A stretch of 64,000 bases of DNA, from assembly GCF_001684965.1 (NCBI RefSeq), contig NZ_MAYG01000001.1, positions 2,976,001 to 3,040,000 on the forward strand, written 5' to 3'. Source of the stretch: Chryseobacterium arthrosphaerae (lineage in GTDB: Bacteria > Bacteroidota > Bacteroidia > Flavobacteriales > Weeksellaceae). Position 1 is the stretch's first letter. Each line of letters starts with the position of its first letter. The position numbers and the translations under genes are program-made. This document shows, in pieces, positions 7,694-16,665 of the stretch. The notes beneath the pieces are model-generated. The model saw only the letters and a program-made list of their open reading frames with translations. It did no database searches and was not told the DNA's origin.

Positions 7694-8086
7694 TTAAAAT
7701 CTGAAACGTCTGTTTTCTTTTTTGTCAGAAAGTTTTTTCTTACTGTCTAATCTTTTCTGTTTCTGTGCTTTTGAAGGTTTTGTTGCTGTTCTTTTTTTAG
7801 GAATAATCAAGGCTTTATTAACAGTTTCGATTATTTTTTCAATGGCTTTGTTTTTATTCATCAGCTGGGTTCTGCTTTCTGAAACCGTCATGAATAAATA
7901 GCCTTCAGCATTGATTCTGTTTTTCAGTTTATTCTGAATCAGTATTTTTTCATCTTCATTAAAAAATTCGGAGACATCTACTTTCCAAAGTACGGTAACA
8001 GCCGTCTCCACTTTGTTGACGTTTTGCCCGCCTGCCCCACTGCTGCGGGAGGTTTTGAAGCTGAGTTCTTTTGAAAAGTTTTTCAT
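7694..8086 (-). CDS. arfB: alternative ribosome-rescue factor B (peptidyl-tRNA hydrolase ArfB)
   Basis: The 130-residue protein is the right length for ArfB/YaeJ (about 140). The release-factor catalytic GGQ motif is at residues 19-21 within SSGAGGQNVNKVET. The strongly basic C-terminal tail (KPSKAQKQKRLDSKKKL) is what inserts into the empty mRNA channel of stalled ribosomes. It hydrolyses peptidyl-tRNA on ribosomes stalled without a stop codon. It lies 32 nt after menE on the same strand and is probably co-transcribed with it. Confidence 0.93.
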   Translation of the reverse strand: MKNFSKELSFKTSRSSGAGGQNVNKVETAVTVLWKVDVSEFFNEDEKILIQNKLKNRINAEGYLFMTVSESRTQLMNKNKAIEKIIETVNKALIIPKKRTATKPSKAQKQKRLDSKKKLSDKKENRRFRF

Positions 8087-8118
8087 TGTTTTATTTTAAG
8101 ATGTCCAATAAAGCGCTA

Positions 8119-9144
8119 TCAATCTGCTGTTATATTTTTGTATAATGCCAGTCTGTTTACTTTTCCGTTGGGAGTCCTCGGAATTTCTTTGATGAAAATA
8201 ATTTCTTTCGGGTTGTGAAATTTTTTCTCAAAAGGTATTGTTGAAATTTTATCTTTTATTTCTTCAGATTCATTTCCTTCAATAACCAACATCAATTTCT
8301 GGCCCAAACTTTCATCCGGCACTCCTATAAATACGGCTTCATTGGAAATTTCCCTTTTAACCAGTGTTTCAAGGGCTTCCGGAAAAATTTTCGCTCCACC
8401 GGAGTTAATAACATTGTCTATTCGTCCCAGAAATTTAAACTGCTTATCATTTTTAATTTCAACTAAATCATTCGTTTGCAGCATTTCATCATTCACATTG
8501 GGTGCGTAAATTTTCAGACAGCCTCTTTCATCCAGAGCAATGCTTACATTTTCAAAAACCGTAAAATAATCCTCGTGCACAGGCATCAACTTCTTCAGCC
8601 CAATATGAGATAAAGTTTCTGACATTCCGTAAGTTTCAAAAATACGGTTTGAATGAATTAAATTCCTCTCACGAATTTTATGTTTCAAACTTTCTGAAGT
8701 GGCTGCCCCTCCAATGATCAGATTTTTTATTAGATGAAGTTTATCCAGTGAATTCTCTACCTGAAGCGGGGTCATTGCGCAAAAGCTTACTTCTTCCGTT
8801 ACATTTTCCAAAGGCCTTAAGGAAGGTTCTGTAATGATTAATTTTAACTTCCTCTCGATGGAACGGACGATCATCATTTTTCCGGAAATATATTCTACCG
8901 GCAGACACAGTAATGCAGTATCACCTTCCTGTAATCCTAAAAAGTTGCAGGTCATCACTGCAGAATTGATCATTTTCTTTTTTTCAATCTCAAAAATTTT
9001 AGGAGTTCCTGTAGATCCTGAGGTCTGAACTTTTACCATTGCCCCGTCAGAGCCCCATTCTTTTAGAAAAGTTTCCACTTTTTTTTCAAATTCCGTGTGA
9101 AAGGATAATTGATTAATATTGAGATTATTGAAGTCTATCAGCAT
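8119..9144 (-). CDS. menE: o-succinylbenzoate-CoA ligase (AMP-binding), menaquinone pathway
   Basis: The 341-residue adenylate-forming enzyme has the P-loop TSGSTGTPK (residues 41-49), ETYGMSETLSHIG in the A5 region, and the C-terminal catalytic lysine in PRTPNGKVNRL. At about 340 residues it is much shorter than acyl-CoA synthetases (about 500) and matches the compact MenE of Bacteroidota. It would activate o-succinylbenzoate to its CoA ester, feeding menaquinone, the quinone used by this respiratory bacterium. No other men genes are in the window, so the substrate is inferred. It is divergent from tRNA-Gln and followed by arfB. Confidence 0.85.
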   Translation of the reverse strand: MLIDFNNLNINQLSFHTEFEKKVETFLKEWGSDGAMVKVQTSGSTGTPKIFEIEKKKMINSAVMTCNFLGLQEGDTALLCLPVEYISGKMMIVRSIERKLKLIITEPSLRPLENVTEEVSFCAMTPLQVENSLDKLHLIKNLIIGGAATSESLKHKIRERNLIHSNRIFETYGMSETLSHIGLKKLMPVHEDYFTVFENVSIALDERGCLKIYAPNVNDEMLQTNDLVEIKNDKQFKFLGRIDNVINSGGAKIFPEALETLVKREISNEAVFIGVPDESLGQKLMLVIEGNESEEIKDKISTIPFEKKFHNPKEIIFIKEIPRTPNGKVNRLALYKNITAD

Positions 9145-9196
9145 ATTTTCCGTGAATAAAATCTACAGTAAATTTAAAAAAATTTTCAAAAAGTTC

Positions 9197-9226
9197 TTGT
9201 ATATAAAGAAAAAAGCTGTAAATTTG
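9197..9226 (+). promoter_or_regulatory. tRNA-Gln promoter (TTG-N19-TAAATTTG)
   Basis: TTG at 9197-9199 and TAAATTTG at 9219-9226 are separated by 19 nt, the classic Bacteroidota -33/-7 arrangement, 17 nt before the tRNA. Confidence 0.85.
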
Positions 9227-9242
9227 CACCACTAAAACAAAC

Positions 9243-9313
9243 AGACTCATGGTGTAGCGGTAACACTACTGATTTTGGTTCAGTCATCTGGGGTTCGAAT
9301 CCCTGTGAGTCTA
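9243..9313 (+). tRNA. tRNA-Gln (anticodon TTG)
   Basis: A full cloverleaf can be drawn: acceptor AGACTCA (9243-9249) / TGAGTCT (9306-9312) with discriminator A at 9313, an anticodon stem ACTGA / TCAGT with loop TTTTGGT giving anticodon TTG (reads CAA/CAG), and a T-arm with GGTTCGAAT. The 71-nt length fits a class I tRNA. CCA is not encoded. Confidence 0.96.
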
Positions 9314-9318
9314 CGTTC

Positions 9319-9355
9319 AAAGAGAAATGATCATTTTAATCATTTCTCTTTTTTT
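9319..9355 (+). terminator. intrinsic terminator of tRNA-Gln
   Basis: AAAGAGAAATGAT / ATCATTTCTCTTT form a perfect stem with a 7-nt loop, followed by T residues. Confidence 0.88.
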
Positions 9356-10121
9356 ATGCCTTCTAACTCATTATTAATCTGGAAAGATATGTGCTATTGA
9401 GTTAACTTGCGGGGTTCGATATAAAGTACTCAATTGGTTTTCTTATTTAATCCTATAAGCACTATTTTTACCATTCACGAAATCAATATTTCTGGAGCTA
9501 TAGAAAAAATATGTCTTCTGAAAATCCTTCTATAAATGGATGAATGTTATCATCCGATGGCAACCAGGTAGCAAATTATAAAACTTGGCATTATCAAAAA
9601 ATGATCAAACTCAAATCTGGTTCCTGATTTCAAATCACTTCCCAATAAAAATGTATAGCTTCGATTACAATATTCACAGTTCATTTACGGTACTCATATA
9701 AGATATTATTTTGATGAATTGATTATTCATTCACACTGTCTTATTTCGGTTAAAAATACTTGTTACTGCAAGTACAGAATAGCGAGGCCAAAAAACTTTT
9801 ATAAGGACAAAAAAACAATGAAATTTGCACTCTAAAGAATGTGAATGATCATTGGATTCAAAAAAATATACCCAGAAAACAGTATAGAAAAAATGTAAAA
9901 GAATGTAGTTGATTTAAAATAAAATCACAAAAACATTGCGAAAATATATGTTTTCTAAGTTATAGTCACATTTATAATCCACTCATTGACAGCACGATAA
10001 AAGAGGGGCAAAAATCAATAATTCCTCAAAAGAAACAGAATTCTATTTCACTACAATAAGTCCTACCAGGAATAGACTTTCCCTCAAACATCAATTTTAT
10101 AAAAACTAATTTTCAATACTA
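9356..10121. other. 766-nt AT-rich gene-free region between tRNA-Gln and the phage-like cassette
   Basis: No frame longer than a few tens of codons and no clear promoter or hairpin is visible. At 9822-9853 an ATTTGCAC and an AATGATCATT recall the promoter (9222-9229) and terminator (9326-9335) that flank the tRNA gene, but without a tRNA between them. The region looks like the left edge of an acquired segment; no integrase or exact att repeat was found. Confidence 0.5.
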
Positions 10122-10748
10122 ATGAAAGTACCATTAAAAACAATATTCAGCTGGTTTGAAAAGGGTGATATACCCACAGAGCATCAGTTTCAGCAGACCT
10201 TTTCTTCATTCCGTCATTTAGATGAAAATATCAAGATGGATGAGGTTACGGGTTTAAATGAAACTTTTCAAAAAACGGTATCCAGCACAACTTTTACAAA
10301 TCATCTGCAAGATGAAAGCGCACACGATTTAGTGCTCGCAAAACTTAATGCATCCAATCTTACTGCCAGAAATGTAGAAGAATGGAAAGAAAAATTAAAG
10401 ATCAGACCAGCAGCCACTATAGACGATGGTGAAGAGACCGGAAATGTCTATACAAAGGTGCAAATCGAGGAAATTGTAAATATACTTCAGGAGCAGATAG
10501 AATTGCTTAAAGGTTCGGGAGCAAATTCTTCCTTTGGAGGAATTTTAAGGCCTACGGATAATATTATTGTTAAGCCTGGATCAGCAAAATGGTTTTGGGC
10601 AGGGAGCGGAGTCTACGAAAATGCTTCAGGAGTTAAGGTTGAAAATTTCGGAATAATTTCCTTTGACGGTTCTGTTTGGTCTGTTCTGGAGGTTAATATG
10701 CCTGGAGGTGGAACAGATGGTTTTATTGATTTAACACAAGAAGATTAA
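10122..10748 (+). CDS. phage-tail-like protein preceding the large fibre-like gene
   Basis: The 208-residue protein starts MKVPLKTIFSWFEKGDIPTE and continues HQFQQTFSSFRHLDENIKMD. In my memory the pattern 'W-F-x-x-G-x-x-P-T-x-x-Q-F-x-x-T-F-x-S-F-x-H' is common at the N termini of tail-fibre-associated proteins in flavobacterial prophages. The middle is a helical coil (VQIEEIVNILQEQIELLKG, about 122-140) and the C-terminal 60 residues look like a small beta domain with Gly and Trp. There is no signal peptide, as expected for a phage structural protein. It ends 1 nt before the next gene, so the two are surely co-transcribed. Function is inferred from context. Confidence 0.6.
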   Translation: MKVPLKTIFSWFEKGDIPTEHQFQQTFSSFRHLDENIKMDEVTGLNETFQKTVSSTTFTNHLQDESAHDLVLAKLNASNLTARNVEEWKEKLKIRPAATIDDGEETGNVYTKVQIEEIVNILQEQIELLKGSGANSSFGGILRPTDNIIVKPGSAKWFWAGSGVYENASGVKVENFGIISFDGSVWSVLEVNMPGGGTDGFIDLTQED

Positions 10749-10749
10749 A

Positions 10750-13700
10750 ATGAGATATACAGGAAGAATTTATTTTACAAATTATGAAAGATCAGATAAA
10801 GAAGTTGCAGATAACTTCATTTATCCCGTGATGTTCTTCATTAAAAATGAAGATGGAAAAATCATTAAACAGATTGCCTATTCAGCTTCAGGAGAAAAGT
10901 CAGAAAGTGAATATGGAACCGGTGGTGGGGGAAACGGAGGAACCAATGGAATTGTTTTCCGTGCCAAATCTGAAATACCTGCATCGTTCGTAAGATCATT
11001 TGGAAGTGAAGTTAGAATAGTTTTCTCGTGGTCATCCATCGACAGCATTGATGGTAGTGAGACCGGCGGAGGAACTGCGAGTATTTTAAAAGGAAATACG
11101 ATTCTATTTAACAAAAGCATTAATCAGGGAGTCAATGAGATAGATATCACGTCATATATTCTGGCGGGAGATAATACAATAACGCTCAGCATCACCGATA
11201 GTTATGGAAATAACAGGAAATTAAAATATGATATTCAAACAATAGCACTTGCTTTAAGTACTACATACGACAAGACCACTATTAATTCGGGGCCAGTCAT
11301 TTTCCGGTATATTCCAACCGGGAATGTCGAGAAGACGATTCATTTCAAATTAAATGGATCAGATCTTCCGCCGGTAGTTACTTCAATCAATAACAAAGAG
11401 CTTCTTTATGAAATTCCTGCACAGCCGCATGGAGTTCATATTTTAGAGGTGTATATGACCGCTGATTTGTCAGGAGAGATCATTGAAAGCAATCACTTAT
11501 TTACAGATATCATCAGTGTTGTTGCAGGTAATTTAACGCCTCTGGTTTCTTCAGCAAATAATGTTGCTGCTAATCAATATGCTCCCGCTTCGATTGAATA
11601 TCTGGTATATTCACCATCGTCAAATTATAGCGATGTTGAGATTTTGGTTGACGGAGTGAAGGTTTCAGAATTGGTAGTAAACAGAAGTCTGCAGAAGTTC
11701 ACCTATACATTTACGGACTCAGGTGCGCACACTGTAACTTTTAAATGTGGCAATGTTACGAAAAACACTTCAGTAGTGGTAGCAGCATTTGATATTCAGG
11801 TTGAAGCCGAAACGTTAGGCCTGGAATTATTTTTAAGCAGTCGAAACAGAAGCAATTCAGAGATTAACAAAAACGAGTGGAAATACAAAAACCTGTCATG
11901 TACTCTTACAGATTTTGATTTCAGCACCAATGGATGGATTCAGGATTCAAAGGGTTCTGTGGCGCTTAAAGTGAGCGGAAATGCAAGGGTTGAGATTCCT
12001 TTTAAAATATTTGATAACGATTTTAAAACAGGCGGTAAAACATTAGAATTTGAATTTTCAACTTCAGATATAAAAAACAATGACAGTACTATTTTTTCTT
12101 GTAAAAATGGAAATGTTGGATTTGTTGCTAACTCAAATTCGTTTTCGTTCAGTTCTGAGCAGGACGGTACGTCCATATTTTTTAAGGAAGAGGAAAGGAT
12201 CCGTGTAAGTGTAGTCGTTACAAAGGTTGCAGATCAAAGATTGGTATTTGTGTATATCAATGGAATTATATCTTCACTATATCAGTATAATTCATTAGAC
12301 AGCTTTTTACAACAAGCTCCTCAAAACATTACCATTGGAAGCGATGACTGTACTATTAATCTATATAATATCAGGGTTTATAATAATAATCTAAACGCCG
12401 ATCAGATGTTGTCAAATTACATCGCTGACATGGATAACCTGGTTGAAAAAGTCAACATTTACGAGAGAAATAAACTGTACGATGCATTCGGAAATTTGTC
12501 CTACGATAAATGTTTACAATCAATTCCATGCTTAACCATTGTTGGAGATCTGCCAACTTATAAAGGCGATAAAAAAACAATTGTTGGAGCGTATGAAAAT
12601 GCTCAGGATCCTACAAAATCGTTTTCTTATGTAAATGCGAGTGTTGATGTTCAGGGGACATCATCACAATATTATCCCCGAAAAAACTTTAAAATAAAAT
12701 TTAATGGCGGCTTTAAAAATGGTGAATCAGTTTCTTCCAGGTATAAGCTTCGTGACAACTCATTAGCTGAAAAGACTTTTACTTTTAAAGCGGATTTTAT
12801 GGAGTCTTCCGGTTCTCACAATATTGGTTTGGCAAGGCTTGCACAGGATTCTTTGAATCAGCTAGGTTACTTAGTGCCCCCTCAGTTAGTGGATCCTAAC
12901 GTCCGGACGACAATGGATGGTTTTCCGATACTTATTTTTCACCGCGCTACACCAGATTCTGAGCGTATTTTCTTAGGGAAATATAATTTTAACAATGATA
13001 AGTCGAATGAAGCAACGACAGGTTTTACAGGGGGCCAGGAATGCTGGGAATTCTTAAACAATACGTCAGATAATACATTATTTATTGCTACAGATTTTCA
13101 AAGTGTAGACGAAAATGGTAAGCATTTATGGAAAAATGATTTTGAGGGAAGATATCCGGAAAATAATGAAGACACTTCGAATCTTGAAGCTTTACATACG
13201 TGGATTGTGAGTTGCAAAAATAATCCTGCAAAATTCAAGACCGAGGCTCCGGACCATTTTAATATTCAGTTTTTACTGTTTTATTATGTCTTTACTGAGT
13301 TTTTTGCAATGGTCGATCAGCGTGCTAAAAATCAGATGTTTGCGATGTATCCGGACGCTGAAGGAAATAAACGTTGGTATCTTATTTTTTATGACAATGA
13401 CACAGTTTTAGGTCTTAATAACGAAGGCCACAACGTATATGATTATTGGGTGGAAGCTCACGACCAAGTAGGAAGCGGTTTTGTCTGGAATGGCGCTCTT
13501 TCAGAGCTTTGGAAATTGGTTGAAGTAGCTTTTGATACTGAAATTACGGCCTTGTATCAGAAAATGAGAACTTCTGGAATTCTGAGTTATGATAAGTGCA
13601 ATACTTACTTTAACACATTAGAATCTGACAAATGGGCGGAAAGTATTTTTAATGAAGATGCGAAATATAAATATATAGACCCTTTGGTTGTTGCCGGGAA

Positions 13701-15570
13701 CGGAAGTTACTTATACCCCGCACAAGGTTCAAGAAAATCGCACAGGAATTATTGGTTATTAAACAGATTCAGATATATGGATGGAAAGTATGATACGTCT
13801 ACCTTCTCATCTGATTATATTACGATGAGACTTTACACACCTGCGGGAACGCCTGCAGTTCCTCCAAATGCTAATTTTTTACTAACTGCTCAAAAAGACG
13901 GATATACGAAAATTAAGTTTGGTTCTTATATCAATAGGGCACGATTGCGAAAAAATGTTGCATCCTTGGTTCAAGCTCCGGCTATTACTTTTAACGACAC
14001 AGAAACTATTATCTATGGTGCATCTGCAATTAAAGATCTTGGAGATTTGTCAGGAAAGTATCTTGGTACTTTAGATGTTTCAAAAGCAATGAATTTGTCG
14101 AGGCTTCGAATCGGAAGTCAGATTTCCGGTTATTCAAATCAAAATTTGAGAAACTTGTTTATTGGTAATAATACAATTCTGGAAGAGTTGGATGTAACGA
14201 ATTGTCCAAATCTAAAACAGTCAATAGACCTTACTGCTTGTACAAGTATTAAAAGAGTTTCTGCTGCAGGAACAGGAATATCGTCAGTATTATTGCCAAA
14301 AGGCGGTTTGCTTGCTTCCTTAATTTTGCCAAGTACAGCAAATACTTTAATATTAGATAATCAAAAATTTATTACCAATTCTAACTTAACTTTTACAGCA
14401 GGTTCAATTAAAACACTTGTTATCAAAGATTGCCCTTTAATTAATGTGAATAATATTGTTTTTTATTTAAAAAATGTAAGTCGATTAAGGGTTAATAATC
14501 TGAATGGAAGTAGTCCTTCGAGTGAGCTATTTTTCCCAATTATCAATGCCAAGGGGATTGATGATTCGGGTAACACAACGCCTCATTCTGTAGTTGAAGG
14601 AACCTGGAAGTTTACTACCATATATCAGGAAGATAAAGATTTCATGGAAGCCAATTGGCCAGACTTTAAATTTACATTTTCAAATGTTGCCACTTTCATT
14701 CAAATTTCGAGTGCGACCAGGAAAGCTACATTATTAAATGTCTTTGATACCAACGGTGATGGAGAACTCAGTTTTGCGGAAGCAAGAGCTGTTATCAATA
14801 TTCCTGCTGATACTTTCAACACATCTGTTAATGCCTCGAGAGACCTTTCTTACAGTTTTGATGAGTTTAGATTTTTCACGAATGTGGAGACAATCGGAGA
14901 CAGAGCATTCAATTCAAATAAATTGGAAAGCATTATTTTTCCTCCCAATATAAAGAAGATAGGTTCTAATGCATTTTACTTTCAGTATAATACTGTTGTA
15001 GTCGGAAATTTTGATAAGCTAGAGGAACTTGGCGCAGCTCCATTTTTTGGAAAATACTTAGATATTAATTTATTTAAGAATGTTAAGACTTATACAGCAA
15101 ATTCATTTCAGTACATGTATCCGAGAGCGGGGAAATATACTCTTCCTTATATCACAAGAATTTTCAGTGGTATGCTTACTAATAATGTAGGTTTTGAAAC
15201 TGTTGAAGAGCTTGTTTCCAATCTTGTTGATTTATCCGGGTGTACGAGCTTAGAAAGAATAGATTCGTATGGCTTGAATTTAAGGCCTCTTAAGGGAGAT
15301 AACGAAGTTACTATTATTCTTCCGGCTTCCATTAACTACCTGGAAAACTACTGCATGCCTATGAATCCATCTGCAGGTCAATCAAGCGTTACAAAAGTAA
15401 TAGTAAAAGTTTTGGCAACAACACCTCCAATATTAATAGGATCTAACCTTGTTGCTGACGGGGTTATTATTGATAAAGTAGAAATTCATGTACCTGCAGC
15501 AAGCGTTTCTGCTTATAAGGCTGCAACCAATTGGAGCTATTTTGCCACAAAAATTTATCCGATAACATAA
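10750..15570 (+). CDS. 1606-residue multidomain fibre-like protein with CotH-kinase-like, LamG-like and leucine-rich segments
   Basis: There is no signal peptide, unlike a secreted adhesin. In order: an N-terminal module (1-90) ending in a Gly-rich linker; Ig-like beta repeats (about 90-340); a LamG/ConA-like domain (about 350-560); a CotH-like kinase region with VQGTSSQYYPRKNFKIKF (about 632) resembling the CotH GNSS...KKxYxLK segment, and VDQRAKNQMF plus YDNDTVLG (about 855-885) resembling its D...KN and WDxDxxxG motifs; a leucine-rich segment (about 1110-1200); an EF-hand-like loop DTNGDGELSFAEA (about 1333); and BspA-type repeats (ETIGDRAFNSNKLESIIFPP, about 1378). The whole suggests a receptor-binding phage tail protein. 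Domain calls are by eye; kinase activity is unproven. Confidence 0.65.
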   Translation: MRYTGRIYFTNYERSDKEVADNFIYPVMFFIKNEDGKIIKQIAYSASGEKSESEYGTGGGGNGGTNGIVFRAKSEIPASFVRSFGSEVRIVFSWSSIDSIDGSETGGGTASILKGNTILFNKSINQGVNEIDITSYILAGDNTITLSITDSYGNNRKLKYDIQTIALALSTTYDKTTINSGPVIFRYIPTGNVEKTIHFKLNGSDLPPVVTSINNKELLYEIPAQPHGVHILEVYMTADLSGEIIESNHLFTDIISVVAGNLTPLVSSANNVAANQYAPASIEYLVYSPSSNYSDVEILVDGVKVSELVVNRSLQKFTYTFTDSGAHTVTFKCGNVTKNTSVVVAAFDIQVEAETLGLELFLSSRNRSNSEINKNEWKYKNLSCTLTDFDFSTNGWIQDSKGSVALKVSGNARVEIPFKIFDNDFKTGGKTLEFEFSTSDIKNNDSTIFSCKNGNVGFVANSNSFSFSSEQDGTSIFFKEEERIRVSVVVTKVADQRLVFVYINGIISSLYQYNSLDSFLQQAPQNITIGSDDCTINLYNIRVYNNNLNADQMLSNYIADMDNLVEKVNIYERNKLYDAFGNLSYDKCLQSIPCLTIVGDLPTYKGDKKTIVGAYENAQDPTKSFSYVNASVDVQGTSSQYYPRKNFKIKFNGGFKNGESVSSRYKLRDNSLAEKTFTFKADFMESSGSHNIGLARLAQDSLNQLGYLVPPQLVDPNVRTTMDGFPILIFHRATPDSERIFLGKYNFNNDKSNEATTGFTGGQECWEFLNNTSDNTLFIATDFQSVDENGKHLWKNDFEGRYPENNEDTSNLEALHTWIVSCKNNPAKFKTEAPDHFNIQFLLFYYVFTEFFAMVDQRAKNQMFAMYPDAEGNKRWYLIFYDNDTVLGLNNEGHNVYDYWVEAHDQVGSGFVWNGALSELWKLVEVAFDTEITALYQKMRTSGILSYDKCNTYFNTLESDKWAESIFNEDAKYKYIDPLVVAGNGSYLYPAQGSRKSHRNYWLLNRFRYMDGKYDTSTFSSDYITMRLYTPAGTPAVPPNANFLLTAQKDGYTKIKFGSYINRARLRKNVASLVQAPAITFNDTETIIYGASAIKDLGDLSGKYLGTLDVSKAMNLSRLRIGSQISGYSNQNLRNLFIGNNTILEELDVTNCPNLKQSIDLTACTSIKRVSAAGTGISSVLLPKGGLLASLILPSTANTLILDNQKFITNSNLTFTAGSIKTLVIKDCPLINVNNIVFYLKNVSRLRVNNLNGSSPSSELFFPIINAKGIDDSGNTTPHSVVEGTWKFTTIYQEDKDFMEANWPDFKFTFSNVATFIQISSATRKATLLNVFDTNGDGELSFAEARAVINIPADTFNTSVNASRDLSYSFDEFRFFTNVETIGDRAFNSNKLESIIFPPNIKKIGSNAFYFQYNTVVVGNFDKLEELGAAPFFGKYLDINLFKNVKTYTANSFQYMYPRAGKYTLPYITRIFSGMLTNNVGFETVEELVSNLVDLSGCTSLERIDSYGLNLRPLKGDNEVTIILPASINYLENYCMPMNPSAGQSSVTKVIVKVLATTPPILIGSNLVADGVIIDKVEIHVPAASVSAYKAATNWSYFATKIYPIT

Positions 15571-15579
15571 TAATAAAAT

Positions 15580-15780
15580 ATGAAACAGACAGACAATATC
15601 ATTAAAGCGGATCCTGGGAAATGCTTTAAAAGAAAAACAGATGGAGTTGTTTTTGGCGATGAAATCTATTTGGGAACGACTTATTATCTTGATGGAATAA
15701 AACTTCAAGAACCCATTCAGGAAACTCCTGATGATTTTGAAGAAATTGATATTGAGGTAAAAACAGAAGAAATGAATTAA
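15580..15780 (+). CDS. 66-residue acidic protein of the phage-like cassette
   Basis: It starts 9 nt after the large fibre-like gene. The N-terminal half (NIIKADPGKCFKRKTDGVVF) and GDEIYLGTTYYLDGIKL are well ordered, and the last 20 residues are very acidic (DDFEEIDIEVK). I recall similar short proteins at the end of tail modules in Bacteroidota prophages, but no function is known. It may be a chaperone or a minor structural component; this is inference from position. Confidence 0.6.
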   Translation: MKQTDNIIKADPGKCFKRKTDGVVFGDEIYLGTTYYLDGIKLQEPIQETPDDFEEIDIEVKTEEMN

Positions 15781-16031
15781 AAGATGATAAATTTTATTAG
15801 CTTTTTCCCGAATGGAAATTAATGACTGATCCTGACAATATGATACAGATCTTAGGACCAAAATAAATAATTATAAAATTTACATGTTTAAAAACCTCAA
15901 AATGCTACCGAATATAATGGCAAATCAGTTAGAATAATACCATAATTACGAATGTATTTTTATGATGTAAGCTTTGATAAAACTACAAGCTCGTCAACTA
16001 TTGGGTTCGCCATTTGTTCGCTTTTGACTAC

Positions 16032-16066
16032 AAACCACTCTTTTTAAGGGTGGTTTTTGTTTTTTA
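16032..16066 (+). terminator. intrinsic terminator at the end of the phage-like cassette
   Basis: AAACCACTC / GGGTGGTTT (one G-U pair) with a 7-nt loop is followed by TTGTTTTTT. The 250 nt between the 66-residue gene and this site (15781-16031) show no gene. The T tract abuts the stop codon of the convergent gene. Confidence 0.7.
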
Positions 16067-16378
16067 TTCTTTTTGAATAATATTGCTCTTTCCTAAAAAT
16101 TTTAAAATAGATGCTAGCTTATACAGATCATAATCGATCATCTGGCGTTCACCCATTACCACTTTTTGTAAGAACTCCCAATCTTCAGTAAGGCTTCCCA
16201 TTGTAAAACCTCCGGGTTCATCATAAGGATTATATAATTCTTCATCCATGATGTTCCAGTACAGATCAACTTCAAATTCAACCACTTCTGCATCGTCTCG
16301 TTTATTCAATTCATCAGACAGATGTCTGATAAGGTCTTTTATATCTGAAACTTTTAAAAACGGATTATTATTTTCCAT
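16064..16378 (-). CDS. hypothetical acidic protein
   Basis: I do not recognise this 104-residue soluble protein. It is acidic, with no signal peptide or membrane segment. An N-terminal helix (VSDIKDLIRHLSDELNKR) precedes a strand-rich middle (VVEFEVDLYWNI, EDWEFLQKVV) and a C-terminal helix. It lies 26 nt after a 59-codon gene on the same strand and the two probably form an operon. It directly flanks the phage-like cassette. Confidence 0.6.
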   Translation of the reverse strand: MENNNPFLKVSDIKDLIRHLSDELNKRDDAEVVEFEVDLYWNIMDEELYNPYDEPGGFTMGSLTEDWEFLQKVVMGERQMIDYDLYKLASILKFLGKSNIIQKE

Positions 16379-16404
16379 GATGGTATTGAATTATTTAAAT
16401 AGGA

Positions 16405-16584
16405 TCACTTAATTTCATCCTCCCCTTCCGATTGATCATAACAAGCTAACTGATATAAATATTGATCAAAATCTTCATTGAGGCTGCTTTTAAGAAAAGG
16501 TTTTAATTTCTGAACCTGTTCCACTGTCAGGTCATACTGATCATAAATTTCATCATCATCTTCATAAAGTATGAATATATCCAT
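16405..16584 (-). CDS. hypothetical 59-residue acidic protein
   Basis: On the minus strand ATG at 16582-16584 opens 59 codons ending in TGA at 16405-16407. The N terminus is strongly acidic (MDIFILYEDDDEIYDQYDL) followed by helical VEQVQKLKPFLKSSLNED. It is not recognised. Codon use looks like a true gene, and the 26-nt spacing to the next gene on the same strand suggests joint transcription. Either protein could be a small regulator or immunity-type partner, but nothing in the sequence proves this. Confidence 0.5.
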   Translation of the reverse strand: MDIFILYEDDDEIYDQYDLTVEQVQKLKPFLKSSLNEDFDQYLYQLACYDQSEGEDEIK

Positions 16585-16665
16585 CTGCTAAGGCTATATT
16601 CTTCTATAGATCTTTGTATTTTATGTTTCATAATTCTATAGCAGGTTTTTCGCAATACCTTCCTT

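Noticed and set aside
9393..9402. CTATTGAGTT here and CTATTGGGTT near 15995 as possible cassette border repeats
   Set aside because: Nine of ten matching bases in AT-rich DNA are too few to claim borders.
15433..15861. Antisense frame of 142 codons opposite the end of the fibre-like gene and the small gene after it
   Set aside because: It is a shadow of two well-supported plus-strand genes and its protein has no recognisable features.
15990..16030. GGGTTCG and GACTAC after the phage-like cassette, resembling the tRNA-Gln 3' end and a possible att site
   Set aside because: Only 7- and 6-nt matches with different spacing; an att site should repeat the tRNA 3' end exactly over a longer stretch.
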